Origin: Rhodopseudomonas sp. BR0M22
GTDB taxonomy: Bacteria > Pseudomonadota > Alphaproteobacteria > Rhizobiales > Xanthobacteraceae
Assembly (NCBI RefSeq): GCF_010907035.1
Contig: NZ_QUMK01000036.1
Location: 1-53,858 of the forward strand
Length of the DNA: 53,858 bases
Direction: 5' to 3'
This document shows, piece after piece, positions 1 through 8,000 of this stretch (position 1 is the stretch's first letter; each line of letters starts with the position of its first letter). The notes under the pieces were generated by a model. That model was not told where the DNA came from. It was given only the letters and a program-made list of their open reading frames with translations, and did no database searches. Made by a program: the position numbers and the translations under genes.

Positions 1-47
1 GTACTTCGTCTCAAGACGCGGGAGAGTAGGTCGCTGCCAGGCCTGCA
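1..47 (+). rRNA. rrf: 5S ribosomal RNA, 3' end (partial)
   Basis: The first ~47 bases match the conserved 3' part of alphaproteobacterial 5S rRNA, with the helix IV/V segment reading AAGACGCGGGAGAGTAGGTC followed by GCTGCCAGGCCTGC. The rest of the gene and the rRNA operon lie left of the window. The exact 3' end (46-48) is estimated from the family. An intrinsic terminator follows about 45 bases downstream, as expected at the end of an rrn operon. Confidence 0.9.
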
Positions 48-92
48 AAGTACAAGAAATCCTCAAATCACGATGACAAGCAAACACACAAA

Positions 93-122
93 ACGCCGCC
101 TCCAAAAGAGGCGGCGTTTTTT
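93..122 (+). terminator. rRNA operon intrinsic terminator
   Basis: A perfect 10-bp stem (ACGCCGCCTC / GAGGCGGCGT) with a CAAAA loop is followed by a T run. It ends the rRNA transcript. The complementary strand also has a T-rich stretch (TTTTGTGTG) after the stem, so the element may also stop the convergent flavoprotein gene that ends at 139. Confidence 0.92.
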
Positions 123-138
123 GCGTTTGCGACTCCCC

Positions 139-1758
139 TCAATACACATCCTGCTGATAGCGCCCCTGCTTCTTGAGTTCGGACACGAACGCGGTCGCGT
201 CTGCGGCCGAGCGTGCGCCGTGTTGGGCGACGATATCGACGAGCGCGCGTTCGACGTCCTTGGCCATCCGCTTGGCGTCGCCGCAGACATAGAGACTGGC
301 GCCTTCGGTGAGCCAGCCCCATAGGTCGCGGCCGACCTCGCGCATCCGGTCCTGGACGTAGATCTTCTCGCCGCTGTCGCGCGACCACGCCAGCGTCAGC
401 CGGGTCAAATGGCCCGCGTTCTTCATCGCCTTCAATTCGTCCTCGTAGAAGAAGTCCGAAGCCGAACGCTGGTGGCCGAAGAACAGCCAGTTCTTGCCGG
501 GAGCTTTGATCGCGCGGCGCTCGTGCAGAAAGGCGCGGAACGGCGCAACGCCGGTGCCCGGACCAATCATGATGATCGGCCGGCTGGAATCGGACGGCAG
601 CGCGAAATTGTGCGCCTTCTGCACATAGGCGCGCAGCGTCTCGCCCGGCTGCACCCGCTCGGCAAGCCCGGTGGAGCAGACGCCGAGCCGCTGCCGCTTG
701 CCGATTTTGTAGCGCACGCAATCGACCGTCAGCGTCAGCCGCCCCGGTGCTGTCTTCGGCGACGACGAGATCGAGTACAGCCGCGGCTGCAACGGTTCGA
801 GCGCTTCGATGAAGGCTTCGGGATCGGGGCGGAGGCCGGGGAATTTCTCGAGGGCAGCCAGGACGTCGAGTGTCGCGGCGTCGCCGTCCGGATCTTCGCC
901 GCTGGCGAGCGCACGGGCCTTCTTCCGTTTGTCGCCGCCGGTGATGTAGCTGATCAATTGAAACAGCATGTCGGGCGCCGGTGCCAGCGACACGCTGTCG
1001 ATCAGCGTTTCGCGCAAGGTGCGTTGGCCGATCGGCAACTCCGCCGGCGCGCCGAGCGCCGCGATGATCGAATCGACCAGCGCCGGATCGTTGGTCGGAA
1101 ACAACCCGAACGAATCGCCGACCTCGTAGCTCAGGCAATCCTCCAGTTCGAACTCGACGTGCCACGTCTCCTTCTCCGAGCCGGGCTTGTTGAGCCGGGT
1201 CCGCGACAACACCTTGGCGGTCGCCGGGTTGTCGCGCGAAGTGCCGCGCGGCGGCAGCGCAGCCACGGGTACGGCGTCGGCGGCGAGCGACGGGGCGTTG
1301 TCGAGCGTCGGCGTCGCGCCGATCTGTTCGGCCAGCGTCTTCACCATCCGCGCGGTGTCCTTGCCGCCGGGGGCGCACAGATTGAGCCGCGTCTCCTTGC
1401 CGTCGAAGATCGCGCCCGAGTAGTTGCGGCAGTCGTAGCCGCACTGACCGCAATCCTGCTGCGCCATCGCGGCCATCAGCTTCCAGCGCAGCGGCTTGCC
1501 CTCCGCGAGCTGCATCCGTTCGCCGATCGGCAGGCTCTGGTCGTGCCACGGCGCGCCGCCGTCGTCGTCTTCGGCCGCAGGCGTGGCGCCACCTGCGAGC
1601 AGCGCGGCCGCTTGGTCGGTGGACAGCGCGGTGACACCGTTGCCATCGAGCGACACCAGCCCGGCGAAGAAGCCGTTGAGCCAGGCGCGCTGCTCCTCCG
1701 AGAACGGCGCGGTGTCGGGGATCAGCGACGGAATCGGCGGCGGCAGGTTCGGGCTCAT
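139..1758 (-). CDS. CysJ-like NADPH flavoprotein reductase with N-terminal Fe-S motif, no flavodoxin domain
   Basis: A 539-residue reductase of the sulfite reductase alpha (CysJ)/ferredoxin-NADP reductase family. The FAD/NADPH half is clear: RLYSISSSP for FAD binding, GPGTGVAPFRAF for NADPH, YVCGDAKRMAKDVERAL, and the CysJ-like C-terminus GRYQQDVY. The usual flavodoxin domain is absent. Instead residues ~103-128 carry C-x2-C-x3-C-x17-C (C103, C106, C110, C128), the spacing of the 4Fe-4S domain seen in RnfB and corrinoid Fe-S proteins. The start codon overlaps the NirA stop by 4 bp (ATGA), so the pair is translationally coupled. Inference: it passes NADPH electrons through FAD and an Fe-S cluster to NirA. 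It could alternatively serve sulfite reduction, but the NasS/NasT context favours nitrite. Confidence 0.85.
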   Translation of the reverse strand: MSPNLPPPIPSLIPDTAPFSEEQRAWLNGFFAGLVSLDGNGVTALSTDQAAALLAGGATPAAEDDDGGAPWHDQSLPIGERMQLAEGKPLRWKLMAAMAQQDCGQCGYDCRNYSGAIFDGKETRLNLCAPGGKDTARMVKTLAEQIGATPTLDNAPSLAADAVPVAALPPRGTSRDNPATAKVLSRTRLNKPGSEKETWHVEFELEDCLSYEVGDSFGLFPTNDPALVDSIIAALGAPAELPIGQRTLRETLIDSVSLAPAPDMLFQLISYITGGDKRKKARALASGEDPDGDAATLDVLAALEKFPGLRPDPEAFIEALEPLQPRLYSISSSPKTAPGRLTLTVDCVRYKIGKRQRLGVCSTGLAERVQPGETLRAYVQKAHNFALPSDSSRPIIMIGPGTGVAPFRAFLHERRAIKAPGKNWLFFGHQRSASDFFYEDELKAMKNAGHLTRLTLAWSRDSGEKIYVQDRMREVGRDLWGWLTEGASLYVCGDAKRMAKDVERALVDIVAQHGARSAADATAFVSELKKQGRYQQDVY

Positions 1759-3527
1759 GCCACGGTCTCCGGTGATTGCCTGTAGGCGAACAGTTGCTGC
1801 AGCGCCGGCGCCTCATGGCGGCGGACGAAAGCGAGGAAGCTCTCCGCCGGCGAGGCGCGATGGGCCAAGTACGTCTGCAGCATGTGCTCGATCACGCGCG
1901 GTGCATCGTCCTGCTTGACGTCGCGCAGCACCTCGGTGCCGATCGCCGCATCGGGGCCGAAACCGCCGCCGACATGGACGTGAAAGCCTTCGACGCTGTC
2001 TTCATCGGAGATCGGCACCTTGGCGCCGATCAGGCCGATGTCGCTGATGAAGTGCTGGGCGCAGGAGTTATGGCAGCCGGTCAGGTGAATATTGATCGGA
2101 CTGTCGAGCGCGACGCGTGGCTCGCAATGCTGTGCGATTGCTTCCGCAGTTTCCTTGGTATGCGCGGCGGCGAAGCGGCAGCCGGTAGCTCCGGTACAGG
2201 CGACGAGCCCGGCGCGGATCGGAGAGGCGGAGGTCGCCAGCCCGAGCGCCTCGATCGCGGCAACAGCCTCGCCCACGCGCGCATCCGGCACGCCGGAGAT
2301 CAGCAGATTTTGCCACACCGTCAGCCGCAGATCGCCGTCGCCGAAGCCGTGGGCGATGTCGGCGAGTCCGCGCATCTGCGCCGAAGTCAGGTGGCCGGTC
2401 GCGAGCCGGACGCCGATCCAGTTCAGTCCGGCCTGCTGCTGCGCATGCACGCCGAGATGCGCGGTGCGGTCCTGCGCAGGCCGCGGCGCTGCTGCTTCGG
2501 TCGGCACACGGATCAGCTTGCGGCCGAGCTTGTCTTCGACGAGACCCAAGTACTTGTCGAAGCCGAACGCATCGAGCACGTATTTCAGCCGCGCCTTGTT
2601 GCGGTCGGTGCGATCGCCGTGCTCGATGAACACCCGCACGATCGCGTCCGCGACCTCGGTCGCCTCGTCGGCTGCCACGATCACGCCGGTATCGCGCGCG
2701 AAGTCCTTATGGCCAGTGATGCCGCCGAGCGCGAGCCGGAAGTACACGCCGGGCGCGACGCCGTGGCCGTCTGCGATCGTCACCGCCTGGAACGCGATGT
2801 CGTTGGTGTCTTCCAGCGTCGGGATCAATCCGCCGCCGTCGAACGCGACGTTGAATTTGCGCGGCAGCCCGAACAGCGCACGTTCGTTGAGGATGTGGAA
2901 GTGCCAGTCGCGGGCGTAAGGCCGCGTATCGATCAGTTCCTGCGGGTCGATGCCGGCGGTCGCCGAGCCGGTCACGTTGCGGATGTTGTCGGCTCCCGAG
3001 CCGCGCGCCCACAGACCGAGGCTCTCGATCCCCTGCAGCAGCTTCACTGCATGCTTCGGCGCGATCTCGCGCATCTGCAGATTGGCGCGCGTCGTGACAT
3101 GCGCATAGCCGCCGGCAAGGGTGTCGGCGAGCTCGGCGAGCCCTCGCATCTGCCACGCCGTCAGAATGCCGTTCGGAATGCGCAGACGGCACATATACGA
3201 AGTCTGCGCCGGCGCGACGTAGAACAAGCCGTAATAGCGCCAGCGGAAATTGTCCGGCGGCTTTGGTGCGGCATTGTCGCATGCCTGCTGCTTCAGCCGC
3301 CCGTAGGCGTCGAACGGATGCTGCTCGCGCTTCCACTTCTCCTGGTCGTTGAGCTTCTTGCCCGAGGCGGTGACGCGGTCCTGCGCAGCGATGTGGATCG
3401 CGTCCGGCCCGCTCGGTGACGCGCCGCCGCCGGCCGGCAGGCTGCCGCGCGCGGCTCGGGCCGCGGTGACGCCGATGGCGAAGCCTTCGAGATAGCGCTT
3501 CTGGTCGATCGAGAACTCGGTGCTCAT
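1755..3527 (-). CDS. nirA: NirA-type assimilatory nitrite reductase (siroheme/4Fe-4S)
   Basis: A 590-residue member of the nitrite/sulfite reductase hemoprotein family, which reduces nitrite to ammonium with six electrons. The siroheme/4Fe-4S ligands are visible as CTGATGC (~444-450) and TGCHNSC (~480-486), giving the C-x5-C...C-x3-C pattern. Two ferredoxin-like half repeats are present (MRGLAELADTLAGG and MRGLADIAHGFGDG). It starts 39 bp after the globin stop and overlaps the flavoprotein start by 4 bp. The N-terminus FSIDQKRYLEGFAIG resembles FSEEQRAWLNGFFAG in the flavoprotein. NirA is preferred over sulfite reductase because of the adjacent NasS/NasT genes and the nitrogen-type promoter and leader; specificity is not proven by sequence. 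Confidence 0.87.
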   Translation of the reverse strand: MSTEFSIDQKRYLEGFAIGVTAARAARGSLPAGGGASPSGPDAIHIAAQDRVTASGKKLNDQEKWKREQHPFDAYGRLKQQACDNAAPKPPDNFRWRYYGLFYVAPAQTSYMCRLRIPNGILTAWQMRGLAELADTLAGGYAHVTTRANLQMREIAPKHAVKLLQGIESLGLWARGSGADNIRNVTGSATAGIDPQELIDTRPYARDWHFHILNERALFGLPRKFNVAFDGGGLIPTLEDTNDIAFQAVTIADGHGVAPGVYFRLALGGITGHKDFARDTGVIVAADEATEVADAIVRVFIEHGDRTDRNKARLKYVLDAFGFDKYLGLVEDKLGRKLIRVPTEAAAPRPAQDRTAHLGVHAQQQAGLNWIGVRLATGHLTSAQMRGLADIAHGFGDGDLRLTVWQNLLISGVPDARVGEAVAAIEALGLATSASPIRAGLVACTGATGCRFAAAHTKETAEAIAQHCEPRVALDSPINIHLTGCHNSCAQHFISDIGLIGAKVPISDEDSVEGFHVHVGGGFGPDAAIGTEVLRDVKQDDAPRVIEHMLQTYLAHRASPAESFLAFVRRHEAPALQQLFAYRQSPETVA

Positions 3528-3566
3528 CGCCGCCTCACGCCGCTTGCACGGAGAGGGGCGGGGCGA

Positions 3567-3989
3567 TCAACTCGGCGTGGTGTCGCTGTAGGCCGCCGCC
3601 AGCATCGTCTCGGACAGCATCGCGTAGGCGTCGCGCCACGCAGCCGCCAGCTCCGGCGTCCAGTCGGCACCGAATTCCCGCTCCAGCGTCCACAGCAGTG
3701 CCGCGCCGAATGGCGTGTAGTGCGCGGCGCTGACGCCAAAAGCGACGTGCAGCCGCGCCAGCCGTCCCGTGGCCGGCAGGATGGTGGCGAGATCGGTCAG
3801 CCCGGTCACCACCACGTTCAGCGTGCTCATCAGCTTCTTGCCCTGCCGGCGCATGTCGCCGTGAAACAGCGCTCGCAACTCCGGCGCGGTCGCGAACAGC
3901 CGCTCGTAGAACAGCGTCGCGGTCTCGTCCGAGATCGGCGTCAGCCGCGCGAAACTCTGCTGCACCAATGCGATCGCCTGCGGCGTCAT
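3567..3989 (-). CDS. Single-domain globin (Vgb/flavohemoglobin-type)
   Basis: A 140-residue globin with the bacterial haemoglobin core: an N-terminal helix (QAIALVQQSFARL), FYERLFATAPELRALF, and the proximal-His region LHVAFGVSAAHYTPFG. It lacks the reductase domain of flavohemoglobin. The ATG at 3989 is chosen because AAGGA lies 8 nt upstream and globin homology begins there; an upstream in-frame extension would run through the leader terminator. It is the first gene of the nirA operon. Inference: it binds NO formed as a by-product of nitrite reduction, or supplies a haem-based NO dioxygenase activity using a separate reductase, possibly the co-operonic flavoprotein. Confidence 0.88.
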   Translation of the reverse strand: MTPQAIALVQQSFARLTPISDETATLFYERLFATAPELRALFHGDMRRQGKKLMSTLNVVVTGLTDLATILPATGRLARLHVAFGVSAAHYTPFGAALLWTLEREFGADWTPELAAAWRDAYAMLSETMLAAAYSDTTPS

Positions 3990-4082
3990 CACGATCCTTG
4001 CTTGCGATGTGGTTTCGCCGACATCCGTACACGAAGCGCTGCATCGACCAATCCTCTTTGCGACCGACGTCCCGACCCGCGC

Positions 4083-4132
4083 AAAAAAACGCCGCTGCCT
4101 GGTTGCTCGCGGAGCGAGGCCAGGACAGCGGC
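4083..4132 (-). terminator. Leader attenuator terminator of the globin-nirA operon
   Basis: Read on the minus strand, 4132 to 4091 forms a long hairpin. Outer arms GCCGCTG/CAGCGGC and CCTGG/CCAGG are separated by one bulged base, with an inner CTCGC/GCGAG stem. It is followed by seven Ts (4089-4083). It sits between the sigma-54 element and the globin start, about 95 nt upstream of the ATG, so it would block the operon unless prevented. Its 5' arm overlaps the ANTAR-type hairpin at 4124-4141, making the two structures mutually exclusive. Confidence 0.88.
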
Positions 4133-4141
4133 GGTGCTGTC
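4124..4141 (-). promoter_or_regulatory. ANTAR-type hexaloop hairpin (NasT antitermination site)
   Basis: On the minus strand a perfect 6-bp stem GACAGC/GCTGTC closes the hexaloop ACCGCC. The loop has A at position 1 and G at position 4, the signature of RNA hairpins bound by ANTAR proteins such as NasR, NasT and EutV. The 3' arm and part of the loop are also the 5' arm of the terminator at 4083-4132, so stabilising this hairpin would release transcription. A clean partner hairpin (P1) with the same loop was not found; the segment 4150-4185 can fold but lacks an obvious A1/G4 hexaloop. Confidence 0.8.
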
Positions 4142-4193
4142 GGAGTTTCGATGACGCCAGGACACCCCACCGGCACCCTGTCAGCACAGGATT

Positions 4194-4209
4194 AGCGAAA
4201 TTCGTGCCA
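4194..4209 (-). promoter_or_regulatory. Sigma-54 (-24/-12) promoter of the globin-nirA operon
   Basis: The minus strand reads TGGCACGAATTTCGCT against the consensus TGGCACG-N4-TTGCW. The GG and GC dinucleotides have the required 12-base register, with one mismatch in the -12 box. The predicted start near 4183 yields a ~195-nt leader that contains the ANTAR hairpin and terminator. This implies RpoN/NtrC control for nitrogen limitation plus NasT control for nitrate/nitrite. Confidence 0.75.
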
Positions 4210-4366
4210 ACTCCTCGCAGGAGGTGGAATGTGTTGCCTCGTCAACGGTTTAATGCGTCTGGCCGTACCCACCCGGACCCGGCCGGCGGAGCCGCGAACC
4301 GCTGCCCGGCTGAGCAGCGTGGCGATCAAATGTGCAGCGCAGCGGGAATCGGCTGTCCCACGCAAT

Positions 4367-4429
4367 GTCATTCCGGTGCGCTCGCGGCAGCGAGCTTCCG
4401 GTTCGCGCTGCCGCGCGTCGCGGAATGAC
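4367..4429. repeat. Interspersed palindromic repeat (GTCATTCCG type)
   Basis: GTCATTCCG (4367-4375) and CGGAATGAC (4421-4429) are perfect inverted ends around a GC-rich core that can itself fold. The same ends occur at 8001 and 11883. It lies just downstream of the nasS stop, a typical place for REP-like elements. Confidence 0.7.
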
Positions 4430-4444
4430 TAATCTGGTCGCTTG

Positions 4445-5605
4445 TCAGCGTTTGATCTGCAGCTTCTGCAGATAGCCGGCGATGTCGTCGGGATCGAACG
4501 CGCCGCCGGTGCACTCGCCGATGCCGTCGGCCGGCGTGCTCGGCAAGTCAGGCGTCCCTCCGACCGCGGCGTCGTAGAGGTCCGGGCGGAACACCGCCTT
4601 GGCGGCGCCGAGCAGATCGGCCGACAGCGGCGCCTGTCCCCAGCGCACCATTTGCGCGTAGTTCCAGGCGCCCTGCACCGGGTCGGGGCGGGCCGCCGCT
4701 TCGCGTCCGACCAGCAGATAGCGGTCGCTGCCGCGCACCGTGCCGTCTGCCGCGACCTTGAGCCGGCCGTCGAGCGTGCGGCGGATCAGCTCCGGCGTCA
4801 CCTCGATCCGCCCCGGCGTGCTGAGAAGCGTGCAGACTTCGTCGCGGTTGGCCGTGTCCTCGATGTAGTCGGCAGCGCGGGCGTGGGCGCGGATCAACGC
4901 CAGCAGAACCTCCGGCTGCGCGGCGGCCCAGCTCGCGCGCACCGCGAGCAGTTTCTCGGCGGCGCGCTGGAATAGTTCGCTGGCGAAATGCAGGATGGTG
5001 CCGATGCCGAGATCGATCGCCACCGAATTCCACGGCGCGCCGACGCAAAAGCCGTCGAGATGTTTGCTGGCGAGACTCTCCACCATGAACGGCGGCGGCA
5101 GCACCACCAGCCGCACGTCCTCGTCCGGATCGACGCCGCCGGCGCCCATCCAGAACCGCAGATCGTAATTGTGGCTGGAGAATGGGAAGGTCATGCCGAA
5201 GGTCAACGGATCCTGACCCTTGGCCTTGCGGTCGGCGACGACCCGCGCCAGCGCGCGCGCCGAGACCACCGGATCGGCGACATCGCCATCGGCCGTCGCA
5301 ACGATCGCGGCATGGAGATCCGGCGACACCGTGATGGCATTGCCGTTGACGCCGAGGCCGAACCCGGAAATCACTGGCACCTTGACGTGGCCGATGCCGA
5401 GGCTGGAGGCGACAGCCAGCGGTGCGAGCAGATGCGCGGCGTCGAACATCCCGATGTTGAATTTGTCGCGGACGTTGGCCCATGAGATTTCGCGGACCAG
5501 CTCGACGTCCAGTCCCTCGGCGGCGCAGAAGCCTTTGTCGACGGCGACGATCAGCGCCGCAGCGTCGACCAGCGGGATGAATCCGATGCGCAGCCGTTCG
5601 CTCAT
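4445..5605 (-). CDS. nasS: NasS-type cytoplasmic nitrate/nitrite sensor (NrtA-like)
   Basis: A 386-residue protein of the NrtA/CmpA solute-binding family (LRIGFIPLVDAAALIVAVDKG at the N-terminus, FNIGMFDAAHLLAPLAVA, FCVGAPWNSVA). Unlike the transporter NrtA it has no signal peptide or lipobox, so it should be cytoplasmic, as in NasS. The ATG at 5605 overlaps the nasT stop in an ATGA junction and is preferred over upstream in-frame starts lying inside nasT. In known NasST systems NasS binds NasT and holds it inactive until nitrate or nitrite is bound. No nitrate transporter or nitrate reductase gene is in the window. Confidence 0.88.
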   Translation of the reverse strand: MSERLRIGFIPLVDAAALIVAVDKGFCAAEGLDVELVREISWANVRDKFNIGMFDAAHLLAPLAVASSLGIGHVKVPVISGFGLGVNGNAITVSPDLHAAIVATADGDVADPVVSARALARVVADRKAKGQDPLTFGMTFPFSSHNYDLRFWMGAGGVDPDEDVRLVVLPPPFMVESLASKHLDGFCVGAPWNSVAIDLGIGTILHFASELFQRAAEKLLAVRASWAAAQPEVLLALIRAHARAADYIEDTANRDEVCTLLSTPGRIEVTPELIRRTLDGRLKVAADGTVRGSDRYLLVGREAAARPDPVQGAWNYAQMVRWGQAPLSADLLGAAKAVFRPDLYDAAVGGTPDLPSTPADGIGECTGGAFDPDDIAGYLQKLQIKR

Positions 5606-6186
5606 TTCAACATCTCCGAAGCCGTGATCACCGACTGGGCGATCTCGGCGATTTTCTTCTTCTCGTTCATCGCGGCGGTCCGCAGCAGCACGTAGGCCTG
5701 CTCCTCGGTGAGGCCCTTGGCCTTCATCAGGATGCCCTTGGCGCGATCGATCACCTTGCGGTCCTCCAGCGCGGAGCGGGCGTTGTGCAGTTCGGTCTCC
5801 AGCCGGGTGAAGGCGTTGAAGCGGGAGATGCACAGATCGAGGATGTGCTTCATCCGCTCCTTCTTCAGCCCGTCGACGATATAGGCTGAGACGCCGGCAT
5901 CGACCGAAGCCTGGATCGAAGCGCTGTCGCTCTGGTCGACGAACATCGCGATCGGCCGCTTCACGATCCGGCTGACCTGGAACATCTGCTCCAACATGTC
6001 TCGGCTGGGGTTCTCGAGATCGATCAGGATCACGTCCGGATCGATCTGGTAGATCCGCGCCAACAGGTTGGTGGTGCCTTCGAGCTGGGTGATGGCGGTC
6101 ATCCCGGCTTCGCGCAGGCCCTCGCTCAGAATCGCGGCGCGCACCGGGTTCTCATCGACGATGACGATGTTCAGCGAGCGGTCCAT
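5602..6186 (-). CDS. nasT: NasT-type ANTAR transcription antiterminator
   Basis: A 194-residue response-regulator-like protein. The N-terminal receiver-like domain starts NIVIVDENPVRAAIL and keeps the acidic DENP and ILIDLENP segments. The C-terminal ANTAR RNA-binding domain is clear (VIDRAKGILMKAKGLTEEQA, YVLLRTAAMNEKKKIAEIA). The ATG at 6186 is chosen because the receiver begins immediately after it; the upstream frame adds an unrelated 34 residues. It is cotranscribed with nasS. Its likely RNA target is the hairpin/terminator leader at 4083-4141. Confidence 0.92.
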   Translation of the reverse strand: MDRSLNIVIVDENPVRAAILSEGLREAGMTAITQLEGTTNLLARIYQIDPDVILIDLENPSRDMLEQMFQVSRIVKRPIAMFVDQSDSASIQASVDAGVSAYIVDGLKKERMKHILDLCISRFNAFTRLETELHNARSALEDRKVIDRAKGILMKAKGLTEEQAYVLLRTAAMNEKKKIAEIAQSVITASEMLK

Positions 6187-6382
6187 CACGAGCGGCGGTA
6201 CCTGTGGATGGCGGATGGCAGCACAAACCATATCCGGGTCGGCAATTGAAGCAGATTGATTGTGCAGCGCAGGCCGCCCGAGATTCAAGCCGAACGCGTC
6301 CGCCGGGCGATATTGACGGCGAAACCGCGATCGGGTGGGGTGGGCAAAACCGGTTCGTCACTCATCTTTGGGAAGAACGCTG

Positions 6383-7897
6383 ATGCCTTTCGTCATGGCC
6401 ATCGATCAGGGCACCACCTCGTCGCGGGCGATTCTGTTTCGCCAAGGGCCTTCGAACGACATCTCGATCGCAGCCTCGGCGCAGCAGGAATTCCCGCAGC
6501 ATTTCCCCGCCTCCGGCTGGGTCGAGCACGAGCCCGAGGATATCTGGGCGACGACCATCGCCACCTGCCGCGCCGCGATGGACAAGGCCGGCGCGACCGC
6601 CGCCGATATCGCCGCGATCGGCATCACCAACCAGCGCGAAACCGTGGTGGTGTGGGATGCTGTCTCAGGCCAGGCGATCCACCGCGCCATCGTCTGGCAG
6701 GACCGCCGCACCGCGGAGTTCTGCACCCGGCTGAAGGCCGAGGGCCTGGAGCCGATGGTCACCGCCAAGACCGGGCTGATCATCGATCCGTATTTCTCCG
6801 GCACCAAGGTCGCTTGGCTGCTCGACAACGTGCCCGGCGCGCGGGCTCGCGCCGAGCGCGGCGAGCTGAAGTTCGGCACCGTCGATTGCTATCTGCTGTG
6901 GCGGCTGACCGGCGGCAAGGTCCACGCCACCGATGCCACCAACGCCTCGCGCACGCTGCTGTTCAACATCCACGACGGCGCCTGGGACGACGAACTGCTC
7001 AAGCTGCTCGGCGTGCCGCGCTCGATGCTCCCGGAGGTGAAGGATTCTTCGGCGCATTTCGGCGACAGCGTGCCGGAGCTGTTCGGCGGCTCGATCACCA
7101 TCCGCGGCATCGCCGGCGACCAGCAGGCTGCGACCATCGGCCAGGCCTGCTTCACCCCGGGCATGATCAAGTCGACCTACGGCACCGGCTGCTTCGCGCT
7201 GCTCAACACCGGCGCGACGCCGGTGAAGTCGAACAACAAGCTGCTCACCACGGTCGCCTATCAGCTCGACGGCAAACGCACCTACGCGCTGGAAGGCTCG
7301 ATTTTCGTCGCGGGCAGCGCGGTGCAGTGGCTGCGCGACGGCCTCGGCGTGATCAAGCACGCCTCCGAGACCGGCCCGCTCGCCGACAAATCGGACTCGG
7401 CGCAGAGCGTGTATCTGGTGCCGGCGTTCGTCGGCATGGGCGCGCCGTATTGGAATCCGCGCGTCCGCGGCGCGCTGTTCGGCCTGACGCGCAACACCGG
7501 CCCGGCGGAGCTCGCCCACGCCGCGCTGGAGAGCGTGTGCTACCAGACCTTCGACCTGTGGGCGGCCATGCGCGCCGACTGGCCGGACGCCGACGCCGCC
7601 ACCACCGTGCTCCGCGTCGACGGCGGCATGACCGCCTCGGACTGGACCATGCAGCGCCTCGCCGATCTCCTGGATGCCCCGGTCGACCGCCCGGTGATCC
7701 AGGAAACCACCGCGCTCGGCGCCGCGTATTTGGCCGGCCTGTCCGCCGGCGTCTTCCCCGAACCTTCCAAGTTCGCCGACAACTGGCGCCTCGACCACCG
7801 CTTCCGCCCCGCCATGAGCGCAGCGACGCGCACGCGCAAACTCGCAGGCTGGGCGCGTGCGGTGAAGGGGCTGCTAGCAACGGACGAGGGGGAGTGA
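6383..7897 (+). CDS. glpK: Glycerol kinase
   Basis: A 504-residue FGGY-family kinase that phosphorylates glycerol to glycerol 3-phosphate. The N-terminal phosphate motif ([15 protein letters not shown]), [31 protein letters not shown] and [13 protein letters not shown] are all present, as is the C-terminal [12 protein letters not shown]. Length matches the family. The ATG at 6383 has GGAAG 7 nt upstream and begins directly at the kinase fold. It stands alone, divergent from nasT across 196 bp; no glycerol facilitator or GlpD is visible. No clear terminator follows. Confidence 0.96.
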   Translation: MPFVMAIDQGTTSSRAILFRQGPSNDISIAASAQQEFPQHFPASGWVEHEPEDIWATTIATCRAAMDKAGATAADIAAIGITNQRETVVVWDAVSGQAIHRAIVWQDRRTAEFCTRLKAEGLEPMVTAKTGLIIDPYFSGTKVAWLLDNVPGARARAERGELKFGTVDCYLLWRLTGGKVHATDATNASRTLLFNIHDGAWDDELLKLLGVPRSMLPEVKDSSAHFGDSVPELFGGSITIRGIAGDQQAATIGQACFTPGMIKSTYGTGCFALLNTGATPVKSNNKLLTTVAYQLDGKRTYALEGSIFVAGSAVQWLRDGLGVIKHASETGPLADKSDSAQSVYLVPAFVGMGAPYWNPRVRGALFGLTRNTGPAELAHAALESVCYQTFDLWAAMRADWPDADAATTVLRVDGGMTASDWTMQRLADLLDAPVDRPVIQETTALGAAYLAGLSAGVFPEPSKFADNWRLDHRFRPAMSAATRTRKLAGWARAVKGLLATDEGE

Positions 7898-8000
7898 AAG
7901 CAGGGGGGCACGTAAGCGTTGGCCGCTGATCGAGGCGATTGGGCGCTGGGCTCAAACGGTCCCTCGACGCTCCAGTGGCCGCACTCCAAGCCTCTCACTC

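Noticed and set aside
409-1785. Long plus-strand open frame antisense to the flavoprotein
   Set aside because: Composition is that of a high-GC antisense shadow; no start signal or family.
68-1816. Long minus-strand frame overlapping the flavoprotein gene
   Set aside because: Arg/Ala/Gly-rich shadow of the real CysJ-like gene; no domain.
4445-5605. Periplasmic nitrate-binding protein NrtA of an ABC transporter
   Set aside because: No signal peptide, no permease or ATPase genes next to it, and it overlaps an ANTAR gene, which fits NasS.
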